Shown here in pieces: positions 10,131-22,089 of a stretch of 64,000 nucleotides of DNA. Each line of letters opens with the position of its first letter. Positions within the stretch are counted from its first letter, which is position 1. The notes below the pieces were generated by a model, which was given only the letters and a program-made list of their open reading frames with translations, was not told where the DNA came from and made no database searches. A program made the translations under genes and the position numbers. The DNA is from Xiphydria camelus (lineage: Eukaryota > Arthropoda > Insecta > Hymenoptera > Xiphydriidae), in assembly GCA_963678675.1 (NCBI GenBank), contig OY783197.1:23355934-23419933 (forward strand). Direction: 5' to 3'.

Positions 10131-11958
10131 TTCAAAAATCATGCACTCTTATTGAGGAAATGTCATCAGTCGGTAGGCATACTGACCGGTACTAAGATTT
10201 GAATTTCTACTGATAGATACGATGACGTGTGTGGAAATGCTCATTTGCTTAAAATAGCCAGGAGGTTCAATTTAGGTACCATTTCAATATAGGCAACTCT
10301 CCCCTATACCTATTCCTACCACAGCAGGTCAAGAGTGACCCGTCTTTATATATTTTACGATGTATTGTGAAAAATATACCATTTAGTACAACATGGTGGA
10401 TGAATAAAATAGTTATTGTTTATTAAATTTAAAAAAATAATAATAAAGAAAAAAGTAAACTTTTCTTAATAGAATCCTAAATTTAGAAATGAATTTTGAA
10501 TGAATAAACGAAATATTTATTATTCCATAATAAGCAAAGACTTAATAAACCAATCTTAATAAACGTTTCCTTCAGTGTACGTAAGTGGATAATTGCAGCG
10601 TTAAGGACGTCTATCCAAGTTTTGATACAGCATGCTGGAAGCAACGCGATGGAATATGTAGGTTCATAGAGGAACATGCAATTATTCTCTTCCTCAACTT
10701 TTCAAAGTTGAAGCTACGCTGCCGAGTGCTCAGCCGGATATACTCGAGATTTACGTAACTCGAACCAGGGTGCTTCCGGAACGGATGGATATGGGTTGTC
10801 CCGTACATCAAAGTCCGCTGCAGAGATATTAAACGCGGTATCACACGCTCGGGTAGCCGGGCAGAGATATATACGGAAAGAGAGAGCTATCAGAGCTTTC
10901 AGCCTTTGCGCCGTCCAACTATAACGACTGATTTCCATTACGTCAACGATACGAAGAAACAGCAGAGGAGGAACAGGAACGTGTTTACTAGTAATATGAA
11001 GAAGAAGAAGAAGCATTTATTGAATAAATAATTTATGAAGACACAAATGCGGAGACTCTGACGTTAGTTCCTTCATTAACATATGTCACGTTCCGACGCA
11101 GCCGTTTTCAAGCGATGATGAACGATAAAACCAAGCGTAGTCTCTAGGTAAACAAAGTCCTCGTTAATAATAAAAAGTTACCAGCCCGGTGACTGGTTTA
11201 AATAAGAAATCAATTGCACAGGTGACCTTTGTATCGTAATTTCAGCTTTTACCAACGCATGCTGTTTTTTTAGAGAAGTTTATAGAAGCAATGCGTCAGC
11301 TATAATTTTATAGAGATAAGAAACTAGTATAAAGAGGCAAGTACTTAATCCTCTGCATCTCACTCCTAGCTTCGACTCTAGTAAGAATGAAACTTTGTGA
11401 AAATTGTATTTAAACCTTACTCTTTGCAAATCAGTTATCTCAGTTTCTAATCTCAACTCCAGTGATAAATAATGTAGTCGAACTTTGTAATAAACCCTTG
11501 CGAATAAATTGTTAGCCAAGATTGAGTCGATTTAAAATCATTGCTTTCGCGAACTAATGGCGCTATTCTGTACGAAACTATACACTCTATAAAGTACTAC
11601 ATCCTATAAAGTCACATAACAACAAATATTGTGTATTATAGCTTTATAGACTACAGGGTAGCGATGAAATAAACGCCCCAATTTCTGTTTAAAACTGAAC
11701 ACGATTTTCTCAAAATGCAGTGGAAATATGCAAAGAATGTAAAATAGCTTTTTAACGGTAAACATATAGATAATCATTTTTTATTTCAACTTTTCTTCGA
11801 TATCAGGAATTGATTTCAAGATAATCGATTTTGAACTTGCACTTTTACCCTAGCATCTTATAGAACTTATAATTTGGTATAGAATAACGCCGTAAATCGA
11901 TAAGTGCAACGAAGCCTGGAGAACGTGGAAGCTCTCCAAAGATTTCAAGAAACCAAAA
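10131..11958. other. Unique sequence; no gene recognised
   Basis: Mostly AT-rich. A minus-strand open frame (10714-11016) overlaps a (GAA)n tract and has no family features. 10985-11030 may be a retrotransposon 3' end (separate entry). Confidence 0.5.
10985..11030 (-). mobile_element. Possible non-LTR retrotransposon 3' tail
   Basis: On the minus strand, TTCAATAAATGCTTCTTCTTC ends in a CTT repeat. A similar AATAAAGCTTCTTC tail lies at 17208-17230 on the plus strand. A polyadenylation-like signal followed by a trinucleotide tail at two sites fits the 3' end of a non-LTR element, but no reverse transcriptase is visible. Confidence 0.25.
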
Positions 11959-11979
11959 ATGACCACGTCAACTGGAAAG
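11959..11979 (+). CDS. Candidate short first coding exon (MTTSTGK)
   Basis: AACCAAAAATGACC is a strong insect start context. Seven codons (MTTSTGK) are followed by AAAG|GTAAGTGCC, a near-perfect splice donor in phase 0. The upstream 100 bases are unique sequence. No second exon with a matching phase-0 acceptor and a recognisable protein was found downstream, so this may be the 5' end of a gene with a very long first intron, or chance. Confidence 0.25.
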
Positions 11980-12289
11980 GTAAGTGCCAAATTAATTTCT
12001 TCTATTCCTTTCGTAACAATCCATCAGGTCGAGTTGGAGTGTTTACATTCGAAAGATCTTAAAATAGATAATCGGATGAAGTCGCAACCCTGTGCGAGAT
12101 AAACAGGGGTTATTGTACCATATTAGCAAAGTGCAGTGCTCTCTTCTTATCGGGATAGCAGGCCTTTTGTCTTTGCTGTTATGTGCAATTTCTTCGTCCG
12201 TCCCTCACTGAACGTGACGCATAGATTACTGGAAATTTTGCGGTTACAAGAGAGGAACGCGAATTGCGTAAAACTTTTCTACAGCTACA
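11980..12289. other. Unique sequence, possible intron
   Basis: Follows the strong donor at 11980. A weak acceptor (GGGATAGCAG at 12161) lies in it, but joining it to the MTTSTGK frame reaches a stop within about 20 codons. Confidence 0.4.
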
Positions 12290-12560
12290 TTGACATTTTA
12301 CGAAAAATCGGAATCTCTGGAATCGACCGCTCGACCACCCTATTTTACGTATTATTGCACACTGATTACGAAAAGCGCAGTTATTAGATTGACATCACAC
12401 ACAAAAATATAAGAAGTCTGTGACTTTGTTCTGAAAAGAAATTTCTTTTTACAAAAAACCATCGATATCTCAATGCTACTTTGATATTTACTCAATAAAC
12501 CTATGAGTTTCGGAATCAGCACGAAGAAATACACCAAATGGGATAGTCGAGAATTCGAAT
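12290..12560. repeat. Family D satellite units, site 2
   Basis: Contains ACCACCCTATTTTACGTATT, AACCATCGATATCTC and the inverted AATACACCAAATGGGATAG, as in the 9340-10130 array but more diverged; about one unit. Confidence 0.65.
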
Positions 12561-13305
12561 TCAGAAAATTCAGATCACCAAACGAACCGACCGACCGAGT
12601 CGCAAGTACGAAGGGTGAACCGAGTCTTCAGCCGGACAATTTCCTCCTCCCAAAGCTTTCTCGGAATCACCGCGGTAAAATAAGCGAGCGAAGAGTCGGG
12701 TTTCTCCGCGAAAAAGGAAATCTCGGTCTCGAGCACACGAGCGCGGCGCAGTGTGGATATCGAGGTCGCATTTCAGGAGGGATGGAGGGAAGGTTGTTGG
12801 AGTTAGATTGAAACCGCTGTTGTCCCAGACTGTGTGTCCAGTCTTCTCCTGGCACGCCTGCAGAGAACATTGCCGTGGCTACGACTGCCGGAAGCGTTTT
12901 TCGCCATTGAAACGAATGTTATTCTCGCTCGCGAGGTATTAGAACGTATCCTCCTTCGCAACCCCTCGCTTTCAGCCCTCCTCCGATCCTCCTCGTCCCA
13001 CTTCACACTGCTACGATCGATTGTACCTCGTCTCGGCCAAAGGGTTCGACTAAACAAACTCGTCAAGAACCGAACGCCTATATCGTAACCGAGCCTCAAA
13101 ATCCGGCGGATTTCAATTCGAACCCGACGGGCGACGAACCGTAAATTCGTTGGGTATCGTCGGTGAATGAAGATTGAGAAGTCCTGATTTTTTTTTCTCT
13201 TCAGGCAAGAGACGTTGAAAAATTGCGGTATTTTCCTGCTCGTGGCAGGCAGTTAGGGGGTTATAGATATTCTCAAGTATATGTATAAATATACACACGT
13301 GCGTA
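12561..13305. other. Unique CpG-rich sequence
   Basis: No gene recognised. Overlapping open frames on both strands at 12803-13099 are compositional. Confidence 0.45.
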
Positions 13306-13529
13306 CACTGAGAAAAAAATTTACTTGATCGAAATAAACGTGCCTTTGGATAGTCCCAAGAGCGTATTTATTCGATTTAAATGAATATCGGTTGAACGCA
13401 AATATTAGATGAGTGAATTAATTAGATGTTATTTGAATCAAATCGATATTCATTTAAATCGAATAAATACGCTCTTGGGACTATCCAAATGCACGTTTAT
13501 TTCGATCAAGTACATTTTTTTTCTCAGTG
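13306..13529. mobile_element. 224-bp near-perfect palindromic MITE with CACTGAG ends
   Basis: Starts CACTGAGAAAAAAATTTACT and ends with the inverse; arms of about 95 bases match almost completely (for example GGATAGTCCCAAGAGCGTAT and its inverse). TA flanks both ends. The high arm identity suggests a young or recently converted copy. An older, interrupted copy lies at 42110-42567. Confidence 0.9.
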
Positions 13530-13754
13530 TATAGAGCGTTTCATGAGAAACGGATCAAATTCTACGCGTCCTTTGAAATTTTAATTCTTCTTAACATTAC
13601 AATAATTAATAGCGTACTTTTTCTAAAATTTGGTAGACACTCGTACTAAAAAATTCGCATCTTCCGTACCGAAAATGTACAGCTTATTTGTAGTTGACAG
13701 ATATTCGTTAACTGTTAGAACATTTTTTTGGCACAATTGAATTCTTTAAGAAAA

Positions 13755-13871
13755 TTGTTTGACGAAAATAAACATTTTAATGATTAATATCTATTTTCTC
13801 GTCCTAATGAAATATTTAATTCGCCGTATTTGAAATTACATTCATTAACTATTAATAAACCGTTCTCTCGG
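13755..13871. mobile_element. Partial family C MITE
   Basis: AATAAACATTTTAATGATTA through ATTCGCCGTATTTGAAATTAC to TTAATAAACCGTTCTCTCGG matches one half of family C, including its right end. The left half is missing or too diverged. Confidence 0.55.
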
Positions 13872-15351
13872 TACAATTTTTTTATCAACACCGCGTCAAC
13901 GTCCAATCCGAAAACCTTATACGTGAGCTTTACTCAACGCAGGGTGAAAGTGGCGCGAAAAGGAACGAATTTACTGACAACTACTGTCCGGCATGACGAT
14001 GCTGTTTTACCCTACTTTCCCCCGCACATCCGATACACGCGTGTAAATATTTTTAGCGAAGCTCGAGGGCGAGTAATTGTATAACGACGATAAATTTCAG
14101 CCCTCTCTCTGGTAGCGTATTCCATTATCGCTCCACCGATCGATCCGCTATCAACTCGCCATCCGCGCTCACCCCACGAGCGGCGCGGGCTCGGATGCCA
14201 CGCCGCCTGCCGCGGATCGAAAGGGACAGGCGAAATGGTTCCTTAAACCGAGCGGAACCGCCTCTGCTCGGCTCGCGCACCGCACGTCTCCTCCATGTAT
14301 CCATGAAAGTGCGAGCGAGATGGGATATTCGTTTCCTCCGAAGCGCGTTACCCAGCTCCCCGCCTCGCTCCGGATTCCACTTTATCCGGACATTAAGGAC
14401 GAAGAGGAAGCGGAGGAGAGCGGCGGCGGCTCGTACGTCAAGAGATTTTGGAAAATCCGCCGAGAGGGTCGATCCTATACGCCGAAAGTCTCCGGCAACG
14501 ACGAGGGGTGCCATTATCTCCCGATGAAAATAATAAAGCCGCCAAAATCAATCAGAAGCCCGGGGTCCGGGATCCTCTTAAATTCTCATAACGGACGACC
14601 CGTATCAATCCGGCTTTCGATCCACTTCACCGGCTCTTAAATCGGATTCGCGAGGCGGACGGCGTCGCGCGGCACGCGAAATCGTTTGGTACCGACCGGT
14701 CGAAATCGAGTCACGAGTATTATCCGCATTAGAGCGTTCTTATCGCGCGTTGCCCCCGCGCGATATCGCTGTGCCGGATGGGTCTGAAGTAGCGGGGCGG
14801 AAAGGAGAGGGGGGGGGATGAAGGAGGAGGTCTCACCGTGGACGGGGATGTACGGGGGTGGCGGAAAGGTGGCGGAGATCCCACGAAGGCCCATTACTCA
14901 GACTCAGCCTTGCGCCTCCGCTGGAAACTCGTCTTAACTCACATCCACACGTATCTGTAGTGCGTGTGGGACGATATAGGAGTTTTCCATGTTGCACGCT
15001 TTGAAAGTAACGATGAGGCTGATAAAGAGTTCGGTATTTCTGTTTTAATTAATTAGTATACATTGATCGTTTCGCCACTGTGTGGATGAATGTACGTTCC
15101 GAATGTTTGTTCGCATTCAGCGGTGAAAGTGTTAATGAATAGTCGCTGCGCAATTGCAAATTATTATTGTCGATGGCAATATTGGTAATTGATATTTTCA
15201 GGAGGCAGCCGTGCCTGCATCATCCGTGTGCTAATATAATTGCGTATCGTTTGTTGACTCGAGTATTCATATATATTTATATACATATTAATTTTGTCCC
15301 CCGTACCGACGGTGTACGGTAAATCAAGACTATATTTGAAAATGCCACGGG
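13872..15351. other. Unique sequence with CpG-rich core (14100-14930)
   Basis: No gene recognised. Long overlapping open frames on both strands (14125-14640) have no domain features. G-rich runs occur near 14795-14870. Confidence 0.45.
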
Positions 15352-15478
15352 CACTGATAAAAAATGCAATTGAATCAACCAGATGTTGATAACCGACTCT
15401 TTTTTAGTTGACACGAAAGGTATTTTTATCGAATCGATCATCGCTTCGTCGATTCGATGAAAATATCGTTCGAATCGC
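15352..15478. mobile_element. Degraded MITE, family R copy 1
   Basis: CACTGATAAAAAATGCAATTG, AATCAACCAGATGTTG and TCGATCATCGCTTCG recur in diverged form at 44183-44290 (CAATGTAAAAAAATGTAATC, AATCATCGCTTCAG). Confidence 0.5.
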
Positions 15479-16768
15479 CTAAAATAATTGCGGACTCTAA
15501 TGTCATATTGTTACTACGACTCGAAGGTTCAATATACGTCTATTTTTATCAAATAAAGATCCGATATTGAGCCTAAAATTAGTCAAAGTTTCCATTTCTT
15601 CCATATTTAAGCTCAATGTCGGTTGTCCATGCGGATCCTTTATTCGACGTCAGCGATATTTATTATAAAACTGGGTGAATTGATGTTGAATATATCAGGC
15701 TTACATATTAATAAACTTTTTCACTAGGATGATAATACGCATGTTTATTTTAACGACACATTTCCATCCGCCAAATCAATGCATAAATAGTCTTACATCT
15801 TCTTGCCATCTTCTTAAGAATTTTTTATAATTGTACCACTTGAATAAGAAATATTGATTTCTGCTAACTTAGATCTGAAGAAGTTGTTAGGAAAATGAAC
15901 GTTTCTTGGTTACCATGAGAATCAATAACAGTTGGTTGAAATAAAAATCAACAAGACGTTTCTGAGTTATAATTTGTAGGTCTGACGTCGATGCAGCCCT
16001 GATGAAAAGAATAAGACTTAGATGACTCGAATACGTTAAAGTAAAATGAAAATAATAAGAGATTTATAGGGTCAATATAGGATCGAAATGTATCGATAAA
16101 CATATGCTGTAGGGGTGCTCAAAATACGTTGAGGATGAAAATAAAATGATTTAGGATCTTTACGCCTAAAAGAGGACTAATTTTTAAGCTATATTAGTTC
16201 CAACATCAGACGTCAATGACGAAGTTATTCAAGATGTGACATTTTCAAGATCACAACAGGCTCAAATTTTCGACTCGAGCAACATTTGACTGATTTAACT
16301 ACATTTTTTCATCAGTAAGGAGATATTGATCAGAGTGTACCTATATAACGACACGTTTCATTAAACACCCCGCAAGAGGGGAGAGTGAGAGCATTAAATA
16401 GAAGAACCATCTCTAAATAGAGAGCGTCGCTTCGCATGGTATCCCTATTTCATCTACCGTCATCACAAAAATTTCCGAGCCGGAGAGAGTCTCTCGGGAC
16501 GTCACGACCATCAACCCGGCCCGCGACATTAACGCGGAGAGAGAAAAGAGAACGAAAGGGCTGTTCCGTGGAAGTGGATCGACGCGGATACGGAAGAAGA
16601 CAAAGTGGCGAGAAGGAAAATGAGACGAGGAAAGGGGCGCGGTCTCCGCGGAGAGCCGCTCGAAATAAGCCACTATTATTCTGGATGAGCGCTGACGTAT
16701 CACTTCCACGTTTACTGTAGTCGAACGTTGCGTCTTTTCCTCTGCGACCCCACTACGTTGTCCGTTTA
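15479..16768. other. AT-rich unique sequence
   Basis: Holds a short inverted repeat at about 15553-15645 (AATAAAGATCCGATATTGAGC and its diverged inverse). Otherwise no gene or element is recognised. 16413-16811 carries overlapping open frames without family features. Confidence 0.45.
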
Positions 16769-16992
16769 TACCATATGAGGCTAAACTTACACGCCAGGAA
16801 AGAAACTTCAATCACTATTATCCCATTGTATGTGAACTTTTGGCCCGCGTCGATATAAGACTTTGTTGTAGATAAAAGTGTAATCTTCAAAAAAGTATTA
16901 CATAGGTAAACATAAGCCAAAAGCTCATAGATAATGAGATAATAGTGATTGAAGTTTCTTTACTGGCGTATAAGTTTAGCCTCATGTGGTAT
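16769..16992. mobile_element. Family E palindromic MITE, copy 1
   Basis: ATACCATATGAGGCTAAACTT at the left and AAGTTTAGCCTCATGTGGTAT at the right; arms about 85 bases including AGAAACTTCAATCACTATTAT and its inverse. The centre has AAGACTTTGTTGTAGATAAA. Three more copies occur (23093, 46231, 52300). Confidence 0.88.
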
Positions 16993-16994
16993 AT

Positions 16995-16995
<1 letters not shown>

Positions 16996-17049
<54 letters not shown>
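16996..17049. repeat. (CT)n microsatellite next to family E copy
   Basis: About 27 CT units begin four bases after the MITE end. Confidence 0.95.
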
Positions 17050-17051
<2 letters not shown>

Positions 17052-17055
17052 ACGT

Positions 17056-17223
17056 AGTTAATTTCTTTATCGTTGCTTCATTTATTAAGTTTATTTCTTC
17101 ATTTTTGTTATTGCGGTATTTTATTTGTTTATTTTAATTTTATTGCTGTATCTATTCTGCTGTTTCTTTCTGTACAGGCACTTAGTGGGCCCGCCCTAGT
17201 GCCGAAATAAAGCTTCTTCTTCT

Positions 17224-17233
<10 letters not shown>
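17056..17233 (+). mobile_element. Possible non-LTR retrotransposon 3' end
   Basis: A T-rich stretch is followed by the stem-loop GGCACTTAGTGGGC...GCCCTAGTGCC, then AATAAAGC and a CTT repeat. Stem-loop, AATAAA and a short tandem tail in this order resemble 3' ends of RTE or Jockey-like elements. No coding part is visible upstream. Confidence 0.3.

Positions 17234-17264
<31 letters not shown>
17221..17264. repeat. (CTT)n/(CT)n microsatellite
   Basis: CTT units pass directly into about 18 CT units. Confidence 0.9.
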
Positions 17265-17268
<4 letters not shown>

Positions 17269-19289
17269 GTAGGATATTATGGAATAACGGGACTTCCTTA
17301 AGACGCAATTATTGAAACTACGCGGGACAATATGATACGAGACTCACGGTGATCCTCTCCCAACGATCAACCGCGGTGAACTGAGCTACGCGAAACGACG
17401 TCCCACCGTTTCACGGGGTCGCCGATCGTTCCCGAGACGACGTCTCGTTATCCCCGGGACCACCGGGACCGCGCCTTCTCCTCGCAGGAGGAGCGGAGAC
17501 CGCGTGAGAGTTCTCCGGGACGCCTTCGCGCCATCTCCATAATCCTTCGATTAGGATGAATTATGCGCCAGCTAGCACCGGGTCAACTGAGGAGATAAGG
17601 AGCAAGACCCAAAGGGGTCAGGAGGATCCCGCGCCAATCCCGCGCGGTCCTTCGTCTTCCTTTAGAGGTGTTGTCGAAACGGTCTCTCTCGGCCGTCCCG
17701 CTCGCTCCTTTATCCCTGTCGCGCGCCTCCCTGTCGTTCTCTCCCGGCAAAATACTTCGGGCGACACAAAGACGACGGGGCGGACCGACCATTCGTCATC
17801 CTCCTGATAAATTCGAGGTGTCAGTGAAATTAATTAGGAGAGTCCCGGGCAGCGCGGAATTCATCGGATTTAGGCTCGCGTTAATAATCCCAAAGCGGAC
17901 GGAGAACGCTTATCTCTCTCAATTCTGCGTGTGACGGAGGAGAGGAGCGCGGCGCTCCTTCTCTCCGCTATCGTCTTCCGCTGTGAACTCGAAGGGCGGG
18001 GACGCGCGAGGAGCTGAACCCCTGTTTACACGGCGCGGCGGCGCGAGAACTTTGGAGAATAAAGCGGCGTCCCTCGTTTTCGGCGGAGTCGAAACACCGG
18101 TACGCGTATTCGTGCGCAGAATAGAAGCTTCTCCGACGCAGTCGTGCGAAGTTACAATAGAAATTTCTAACGATACGAGTCGCGATTATCCTTGGTAATG
18201 ATATCCTTGATCGTTACGCAAGAGGGCCTGTTCGCAGATTACGTAAGCATGTCCTGGGATGGGGGAACTCTCGTGAAATCTTTATGCATGCCTGTGTCGA
18301 AGTGGGGAGGGAAGAACATTATCTTACGTAAAGAGTTCTCGTAGCTACAGATAATATGATTAGAAAAACCCGTGCGTCCGTGATCTGTGATAATAAAAAA
18401 GCAGTTGATTAGAAAAATATTGAGCATCAAAAATGCATCATTTCGAAACTTCATTATATTCTCATTTTCACGTTAAAATCTTAAGTAAAAAGAGGCGAGG
18501 AACGGCGTAGTTCTTATTGTTGCTTATAATATGGAGGAGGAGAGGTTAAATTTGCAAAAAAAAGTTACGTAAATTTTTAAACGTCCTCCAGACATCCTAT
18601 TACTAGTGACACTTTTTGTATACATTCTTGTGACATATTAAAGATTTTTTTCCACTACTAGTTCCTTTTAATCCCGTTTAATAACTTGAATTATTCCCAA
18701 ATATGTCGGGCTACTAGGGCGTGATCTACTATCGGGACAGTCACCTTATTTGTGTTTTATAAAACCACATTTCATGCGAACGAAGTCGCGGGCTTTATTG
18801 ATATGGGATAAGATTATAGAGATAAACTATATCACCCGATTAAACGGCGAGTAGTAGGACGGCTGTAATATATTCTGTGAATAGACCCGGACGACGGCCC
18901 TGTGGCCAAACCACTAATTCGTGACAGGCCTACTTCCGGTGAAGTCACCACCATGCGGTCGTCCCGGCGGGACGATCCTGCAATTGTCTTTGGAAGTCAA
19001 TTTCGCAATGTCGTTCCGACATGACTATCATCGCTACCGCAAACACTGTCATCGAGTCCTTCTGATTTCTTTGGCTCTCCTACATTAACCGTGTAAATTG
19101 AACACGCCGTGACCCAGATTCGTATTGATCTACGATATACACGTAACAACGACCCTCATCCTACTTGGCAAATGACACTCATAATGTATTATTTCGGGGA
19201 ATAATCTACATATACTTCTGTCGCATTGATGCCATGCTTTCGAATCAAATAAAAAATATCCTCTCTTCATCGTCATCTTCGCTGCAGTT
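17265..19289. other. CpG-rich block (17280-18230), then AT-rich unique sequence
   Basis: No gene recognised. Open frames at 17556-17934 on both strands read through GC-rich DNA without family features. Confidence 0.45.
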
Positions 19290-20240
19290 GCGTCCATTAA
19301 GATAAAAGTACCAGTATCCAGACATATTTATGTATAAAATAAATTATTAAATGTGGTAAAAAGAATCAAATGCTGGGAAAGAATCTTCAATAAATTAGGA
19401 ACGCCCATAATAATTTTCATCTAGTAAGAACACTCAATCAAACTTGCTACGTATACCGACAAGATCAGAAATGCTGTCCTAAAAGTAAATTGAAATAAAA
19501 ATAGGGAGAAATCATTAGATATGATTGGCATTTTTCAGAAAATTAGAGGGGGATGTAATTTTTTAAGTAAGCATCTGTAACAGCGATAAAAGTGTTATTC
19601 AGCTCCTTCAGGTGGTAAGTCTGAAAAACGAGATCCGGCCTTATGGAGCTCCAAATTCTGAGCGAATGAACATTATTTGTATCGAAGTGGCCCAGGAGTT
19701 TCGAAATTTGTATCCATTTTTTTTCGCAATAAGAGTGGCGGTCATCTTTGCTCGGGGAATAAGGATAACACTTTTTAATTACTTTTTTTAAATCAGCGTT
19801 GTCAATTTATCTTGATGCGCGCTTTCGCAGTTCTCGTTTACTTTTTATACAGTAGGGGTAGTCGTCCCTGCTCAGAATTCAGTCGTCCCTGAATTTGTAA
19901 TAGTTATCAATGGTATCAGTGTGATTGAAAACCCTCGAAGCGATTTCGATACTACTAATATCAAATAAATGTCATTCACTCGAAATTTAGCATTGGAGCT
20001 CCATAAGGTTGGACCACACTTCTCAAATTTAACACTCGAAAGGGCTGAATCACATTTCTTATCGCTGCTACCGATGCTGGCTCAAAAACTTACATGCTTC
20101 CTCTAATTCTTTGAGAAGTGTCAATCCTATCTAATGACTCCTTCCTACTTTTATTTCAATGTACTTTTAGGACAGCATTTCTGGTGCAGTTTGTGTATTT
20201 ATGGATGTCCGGATACTGGTCTTAACCGTCCAGTCACTGG
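19290..20240. mobile_element. Fold-back element with long terminal inverted repeats
   Basis: Left AGTACCAGTATCCAGACAT, AATGCTGTCCTAAAAGTAAA, ATTGAAATAAAAATAG and CCTTATGGAGCTCCAA are each matched inverted, in reverse order, at the right (TTGGAGCTCCATAAGG, CTTTTATTTCAATGTAC, TTTTAGGACAGCATTT, GGATGTCCGGATACTGG). Arms are about 380 bases around a centre near 19740-19920. No transposase is seen. The layout fits a fold-back or long-TIR non-autonomous DNA transposon. Confidence 0.75.
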
Positions 20241-20786
20241 TGCATTTATCTTATATCATCATCGATACCAAAATTCGATCTCTGCTCGCTAAGCTGGCGC
20301 ACACATTCATGAATATCGCTATAAAATTTCTCAGGGAATATCATGAATTACCAATGTGTGTAATCAACTAATGGACGGCGAGCGCTGAGCTATCCCGACA
20401 AAATCCTGCTACCGACTGTTTGCCACTGGCAAATTGTGTGACGTTGATGTTGATTCGACGGATATATATCTAGGCTATCCTAGAAGTTGTCGGTGCATGC
20501 GTGCATACGTATGTGTGTGTGTGTGTGCATGCGAGCGCGCGCAAATAGTACGGATGCCATCAAGAGGAAGTTTGAAACTTTGCGCCAACAAAATTGGGAT
20601 TTCAAGCTTGATGTGACTGATTTTTTTTCTGACACTCACGAACCGTTTTCACTGCGATACAAATTTACATCCAACCCATTACAACCATTTCTTGGTATCT
20701 CTAAAAATAGAATGATGTTTCCTCTTATCGTAGTGATCGTTGACAGCCTGAGAAATCGCTTCTGTATAAAATTGTTGACCGAACGT
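20241..20786. other. Unique sequence
   Basis: No gene recognised. A GT-rich run lies at 20513-20527. Confidence 0.4.
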
Positions 20787-21494
20787 AGTGAGGTCTACTG
20801 TTCGACAGGGCAGAGCGAAAATACTTTCGTGTGTTTGTCCGTCTGTCTGTCTGTTTATCTCGTGATAACTTTTAAACGCTTTCGCCAATTCTGATGAAAC
20901 TCGGCACATATTAAGTTCATTGGCCCACAGCGCAACGTAAATTCATAGGGCGACGCGATCGGAAGGGTTGAAAGGGGAATAATCATCTCTAACGTGAGAA
21001 GAGGTAATATATTAAATGACGCTTTCTGACTTTAAACAGCGAACGCTGCGAAAACAGTGTTAGAATTTCACATAGGCAATTTTGCAAAGGAAAAAATTTC
21101 CTACAAAAAGTCTGTGAGCGCCTATGTCTAGCTATAATAGTCTAGTTATAGCGAGAGCGCTCGTATTTGTAGTTCTCTCTCTGGAATTCAGCGTTTGCAC
21201 TTATCCGCCGTACATCTGCGGCTAATGATTCTAATCGACCCGCTTTGAATGATGGTACTTTATCGAGTCGATCGTAGCTAAACGGTACAAGCGGATCTTC
21301 TTGTTAGGACCAATCAGATTTACCTCTCACTGCAAAACAATAAGATTCGCTCGTACCGTTTAGCTACGGTCAACTCGATAGAGTATCGTCACCCAAAGCA
21401 AGTTGATCGGAATCATTGGCCGCACGCGTACCCGAGGACAATGAATCTATCCGACCCCATTTCAATCTACGACTTCAGTGAGGTCTACTGTTCG
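20787..21494. repeat. Segment bounded by an 18-bp direct repeat
   Basis: AGTGAGGTCTACTGTTCG occurs at 20787-20804 and again at 21477-21494. The interval starts with a GTCCGTCTGTCTGTCTG run followed by CTCGTGATAACTTTTAAACG and GATGAAACTCGGCACAT, a combination I know as a recurrent motif in arthropod repetitive DNA, and holds the inverted-repeat element at 21210-21431. Insertion with an 18-bp target duplication is the simplest reading. Confidence 0.5.
21210..21431. mobile_element. GTAC-ended inverted-repeat MITE, copy 1
   Basis: GTACATCTGCGGCTAATGATT at the left, and its inverse AATCATTGGCCGCACGCGTAC at the right, with arms of about 80 bases including ACTTTATCGAGTCGATCGTA and TAGCTAAACGGTAC. 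A second copy lies at 25367-25598. Confidence 0.85.
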
Positions 21495-22089
21495 CCAAAT
21501 TGCTAGTATCAACAGTAGCAAGAGATAGGGATAAATTTCTCGATTTCATCTCAATAGCAGCAGAACTCTGAACTCGACAAGAAGCATGACACTTCTGGAA
21601 GGGAGTCACGGAGAATTAGGAGGAAACGCGCGTTACGCGCGAATAGGCCCGAGACCACAAGGATTCCATGGTAAATACTGAGGGTACCATTACCTTCCAT
21701 TACCACCGTGATTCCACATGTCGATGAGCGGGGGCACGTACATAAGATCCCGCGAAACGTCGGAATACCTCGTAGGGATGTATATCCGTCCCATTCTCAT
21801 CCCTCGTAAATGACGAGGAATCGTCTCTTGCGGATTAGTGATCGCGTCGGTATCCCGAGGTTCAATCCTGAGGGATTTACTATCGCGGTGGAAGCGTCCC
21901 TTTAAATAATTCCTATTTGTCCCTCGTAAAGGGGATTTCACTCAGTCCCTGAGCGTATCGTTACGTATGTGTATGCGTGTGTGACTACATTTCGGGTTCG
22001 CCTCTAACGAGGGGTCGAAAGGTACACATAAAGGAACGGAGAACGCGGTGTCTGAAATAAAATCTGAAAAGGAAGTTGAAATACCGGCT
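21495..22089. other. Unique sequence, no gene recognised
   Basis: A tRNA-like B-box word (GAGGTTCAATCCTGAG at 21858) has no matching A-box or cloverleaf around it. Confidence 0.4.

Noticed and set aside
21840..21880. tRNA-like B-box GAGGTTCAATCC
   Set aside because: No A-box, anticodon stem or acceptor pairing could be found around it.
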